Shown here one piece after another: positions 62,845 to 64,000 of a stretch of 64,000 bases of DNA. The position numbers and the translations under genes are program-made. The notes below the pieces were generated by a model. It searched no databases, had not been told where the DNA came from, and was given only the letters and a program-made list of their open reading frames with translations. Every line of letters begins with the position of its first letter. Position 1 is the stretch's first letter. Source of the stretch: Rhodococcoides corynebacterioides (lineage in GTDB: Bacteria > Actinomycetota > Actinomycetes > Mycobacteriales > Mycobacteriaceae); assembly GCF_019834675.1 (NCBI RefSeq), contig NZ_JABUBU010000007.1, positions 1-64,000 of the forward strand, given 5' to 3'.

Positions 62845-63717
62845 ATGTCGCACGCCCCCCGCTACGTCGTCACCCTCGGCTGTCCCGATCGCACCGGCAT
62901 CGTCGCGCGCATCGCGACGTTCCTCGCGGACCTCGGCGGGTCGATCGTGGAGGCCGCGTATCACGCCGACGCGGACAGCGGCTGGTTCTTCACCCGGCAG
63001 GCCGTGGACGCCGCGTCGATCGACATCGGGGTCGACGAGCTGCGGGAGCGGTTCGCCGCCGTCGCCGCCGAGATCGGGCCGGAGACCGAGTGGGCGGTGC
63101 ACGACTCGTCGGTGCGCAAGCGCGTGGTGCTGCTGGTGAGCAAGGAAGGCCACTGCCTGCACGATCTGCTCGGCCGCGCTGCCGGCGGTGAGCTGCCCGC
63201 GACCATCGACGCGGTGATCGGTAATCACCCGGACCTCGAGGCCGTGACCCGCGCCCACGGCACGCCGTTCCACCACGTGCCGTTCCCCAGCGATCCCGCC
63301 GAGCGCGGACCGTCGTTCGCGCAGCTGCGCGAGCTGGTGGACTCCTACGATCCCGACGCCGTGGTGCTCGCGCGGTTCATGCAGGTCCTCCCGGAGGAGC
63401 TGTGCGATCACTGGGCGGGCCGGGCGCTGAACATCCACCACAGCTTCCTGCCGTCGTTCGTCGGTGCGCGGCCCTACCACCAGGCGTTCGCCCGCGGCGT
63501 GAAGCTCATCGGCGCGACCTGCCACTACGTGACGGCGGAACTCGACGCGGGCCCGATCGTGGAGCAGGACGTCATCCGCGTCGACCACGCCGACGCCGTG
63601 TCGGACATGGTTCGTCAGGGCCGGGACATCGAGAAGCTGGTGCTCGCGCGGGGGCTGCGCTGGCACCTCGAGGATCGCGTGCTGGTGCACGGCCGCAAGA
63701 CCGTGGTGTTCAGCTAG
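62845..63717 (+). CDS. purU: formyltetrahydrofolate deformylase
   Basis: A 290-residue enzyme that hydrolyses 10-formyl-THF to formate and THF, balancing one-carbon units for purine synthesis. An N-terminal ACT domain ([16 protein letters not shown]) is followed by the formyltransferase domain with [20 protein letters not shown] and [11 protein letters not shown], giving the catalytic Asn, His and Asp. It is divergent from deoC with 55 bp between the starts. Its stop shares CTAG with the convergent hydrolase gene. Confidence 0.95.
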   Translation: MSHAPRYVVTLGCPDRTGIVARIATFLADLGGSIVEAAYHADADSGWFFTRQAVDAASIDIGVDELRERFAAVAAEIGPETEWAVHDSSVRKRVVLLVSKEGHCLHDLLGRAAGGELPATIDAVIGNHPDLEAVTRAHGTPFHHVPFPSDPAERGPSFAQLRELVDSYDPDAVVLARFMQVLPEELCDHWAGRALNIHHSFLPSFVGARPYHQAFARGVKLIGATCHYVTAELDAGPIVEQDVIRVDHADAVSDMVRQGRDIEKLVLARGLRWHLEDRVLVHGRKTVVFS

Positions 63718-64000
63718 CGGTCGGCCAACCGGGCCAGCGCGGCGTCGAACTCGGCGATCGCCTCGACCGACGCCATGTGCCCGACGCCGGGCAGTTCGAT
63801 CAGCTGGTCCAGCACGTGCGCCCGGTCGAGTTGCTCGGCGAGGCGTCGCGAGTGGACCGGCGGCGTGAGTCGGTCCTCGGTACCCACCACGACGACGGTG
63901 GGCACGTCGATGTTGGTCACCGCGTCCCGGATCTCGACGGTGGTGAGGACCGCTCCCCACATGCCGCGCGTCCGCGGCGCGCACTCGCGCACGACGCGTT
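63714..64000 (-). CDS. alpha/beta hydrolase, 3' part only (5' end beyond the window)
   Basis: The last 95 codons of a hydrolase. IDVPTVVVVGTEDRLTPPVHSRRL carries the acid residue and LPGVGHMASVEA the catalytic His. The nucleophile elbow lies outside the window. The pattern resembles 3-oxoadipate enol-lactonase-type or general esterase hydrolases. Its stop overlaps that of purU in a CTAG. Confidence 0.85.
   Translation of the reverse strand, partial: RVVRECAPRTRGMWGAVLTTVEIRDAVTNIDVPTVVVVGTEDRLTPPVHSRRLAEQLDRAHVLDQLIELPGVGHMASVEAIAEFDAALARLADR

Overview
The window is about 70% GC and comes from a mycolic-acid actinobacterium (Mycobacteriales). A Rhodococcus / Rhodococcoides-type Nocardiaceae is the best guess; the species cannot be fixed from the sequence. 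The evidence is the gene set and order, which run largely parallel, in the opposite orientation, to the Mycobacterium tuberculosis block from Rv0530 (ParA-like) through hemL, the hem genes, proC, senX3-regX3 and mshA to murB and deoC (Rv0478). It also shows mycothiol synthesis (mshA), the 33-residue ribosomal protein bS22, and many leaderless genes with a TAnnnT box just ahead of the start codon. No tRNA, rRNA, CRISPR array, prophage or insertion sequence was seen.

Layout. 1-8.4 kb: a DUF4229 membrane protein, a BldC-type regulator, a ParA-like ATPase, the system II cytochrome c maturation genes (ccsB, resB, ccdA, resA), a histidine phosphatase and hemL. 8.4-13.8 kb: an acetyltransferase, a large acyl-CoA dehydrogenase, a CsoR repressor with its palindrome, and a run of small membrane proteins, two of them mini-genes with CRP-like sites. 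13.8-19.9 kb: the heme operon rex-hemA-hemC-hemD-hemB with a Rex operator over the -35 box. 19.9-26.2 kb: a glutaredoxin-like protein, a SerB1-like phosphatase coupled to a phytoene-desaturase-like oxidoreductase, a phenolic acid decarboxylase coupled to an acyltransferase and an epimerase, bS22 and an excisionase-type HTH protein. 26.3-34.5 kb: proC, a thioesterase, a TIM-barrel protein, ppx, regX3-senX3 and gpmA. 34.5-45.3 kb: an esterase, a 4-coumarate-CoA-ligase-like enzyme, a YbjN protein, mshA, a hydrolase, a stand-alone alkB, a ROK regulator, a TauD-type dioxygenase and an SDR. 45.3-49.2 kb: an L,D-transpeptidase lipoprotein, murB and a metallo-beta-lactamase/Rieske fusion.

49.2-57.3 kb is accessory and the most novel part. 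A tightly coupled minus-strand operon encodes a BcsB-like exported protein, a cysteine-free exosortase-like membrane protein, a cellulose-synthase-like GT2 and a GT39-like glycosyltransferase. All three junctions are 4-bp GTGA overlaps. A glycoside hydrolase lipoprotein is divergent from it. Together they look like an uncharacterised cell-surface or exopolysaccharide system. 57.3-64 kb: two DUF2505 paralogues split by a 13E12-type HNH gene, a methyltransferase-like protein, an orphan AbiEi-type protein, a DUF2993/LmeA-like protein, deoC, purU and a truncated hydrolase.

Two window-wide patterns stand out. Short tandem duplications (14-27 bp) lie on gene starts and stops, in two cases multiplying in-frame GTG start codons. 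At least ten genes appear to be transcribed as leaderless mRNAs.
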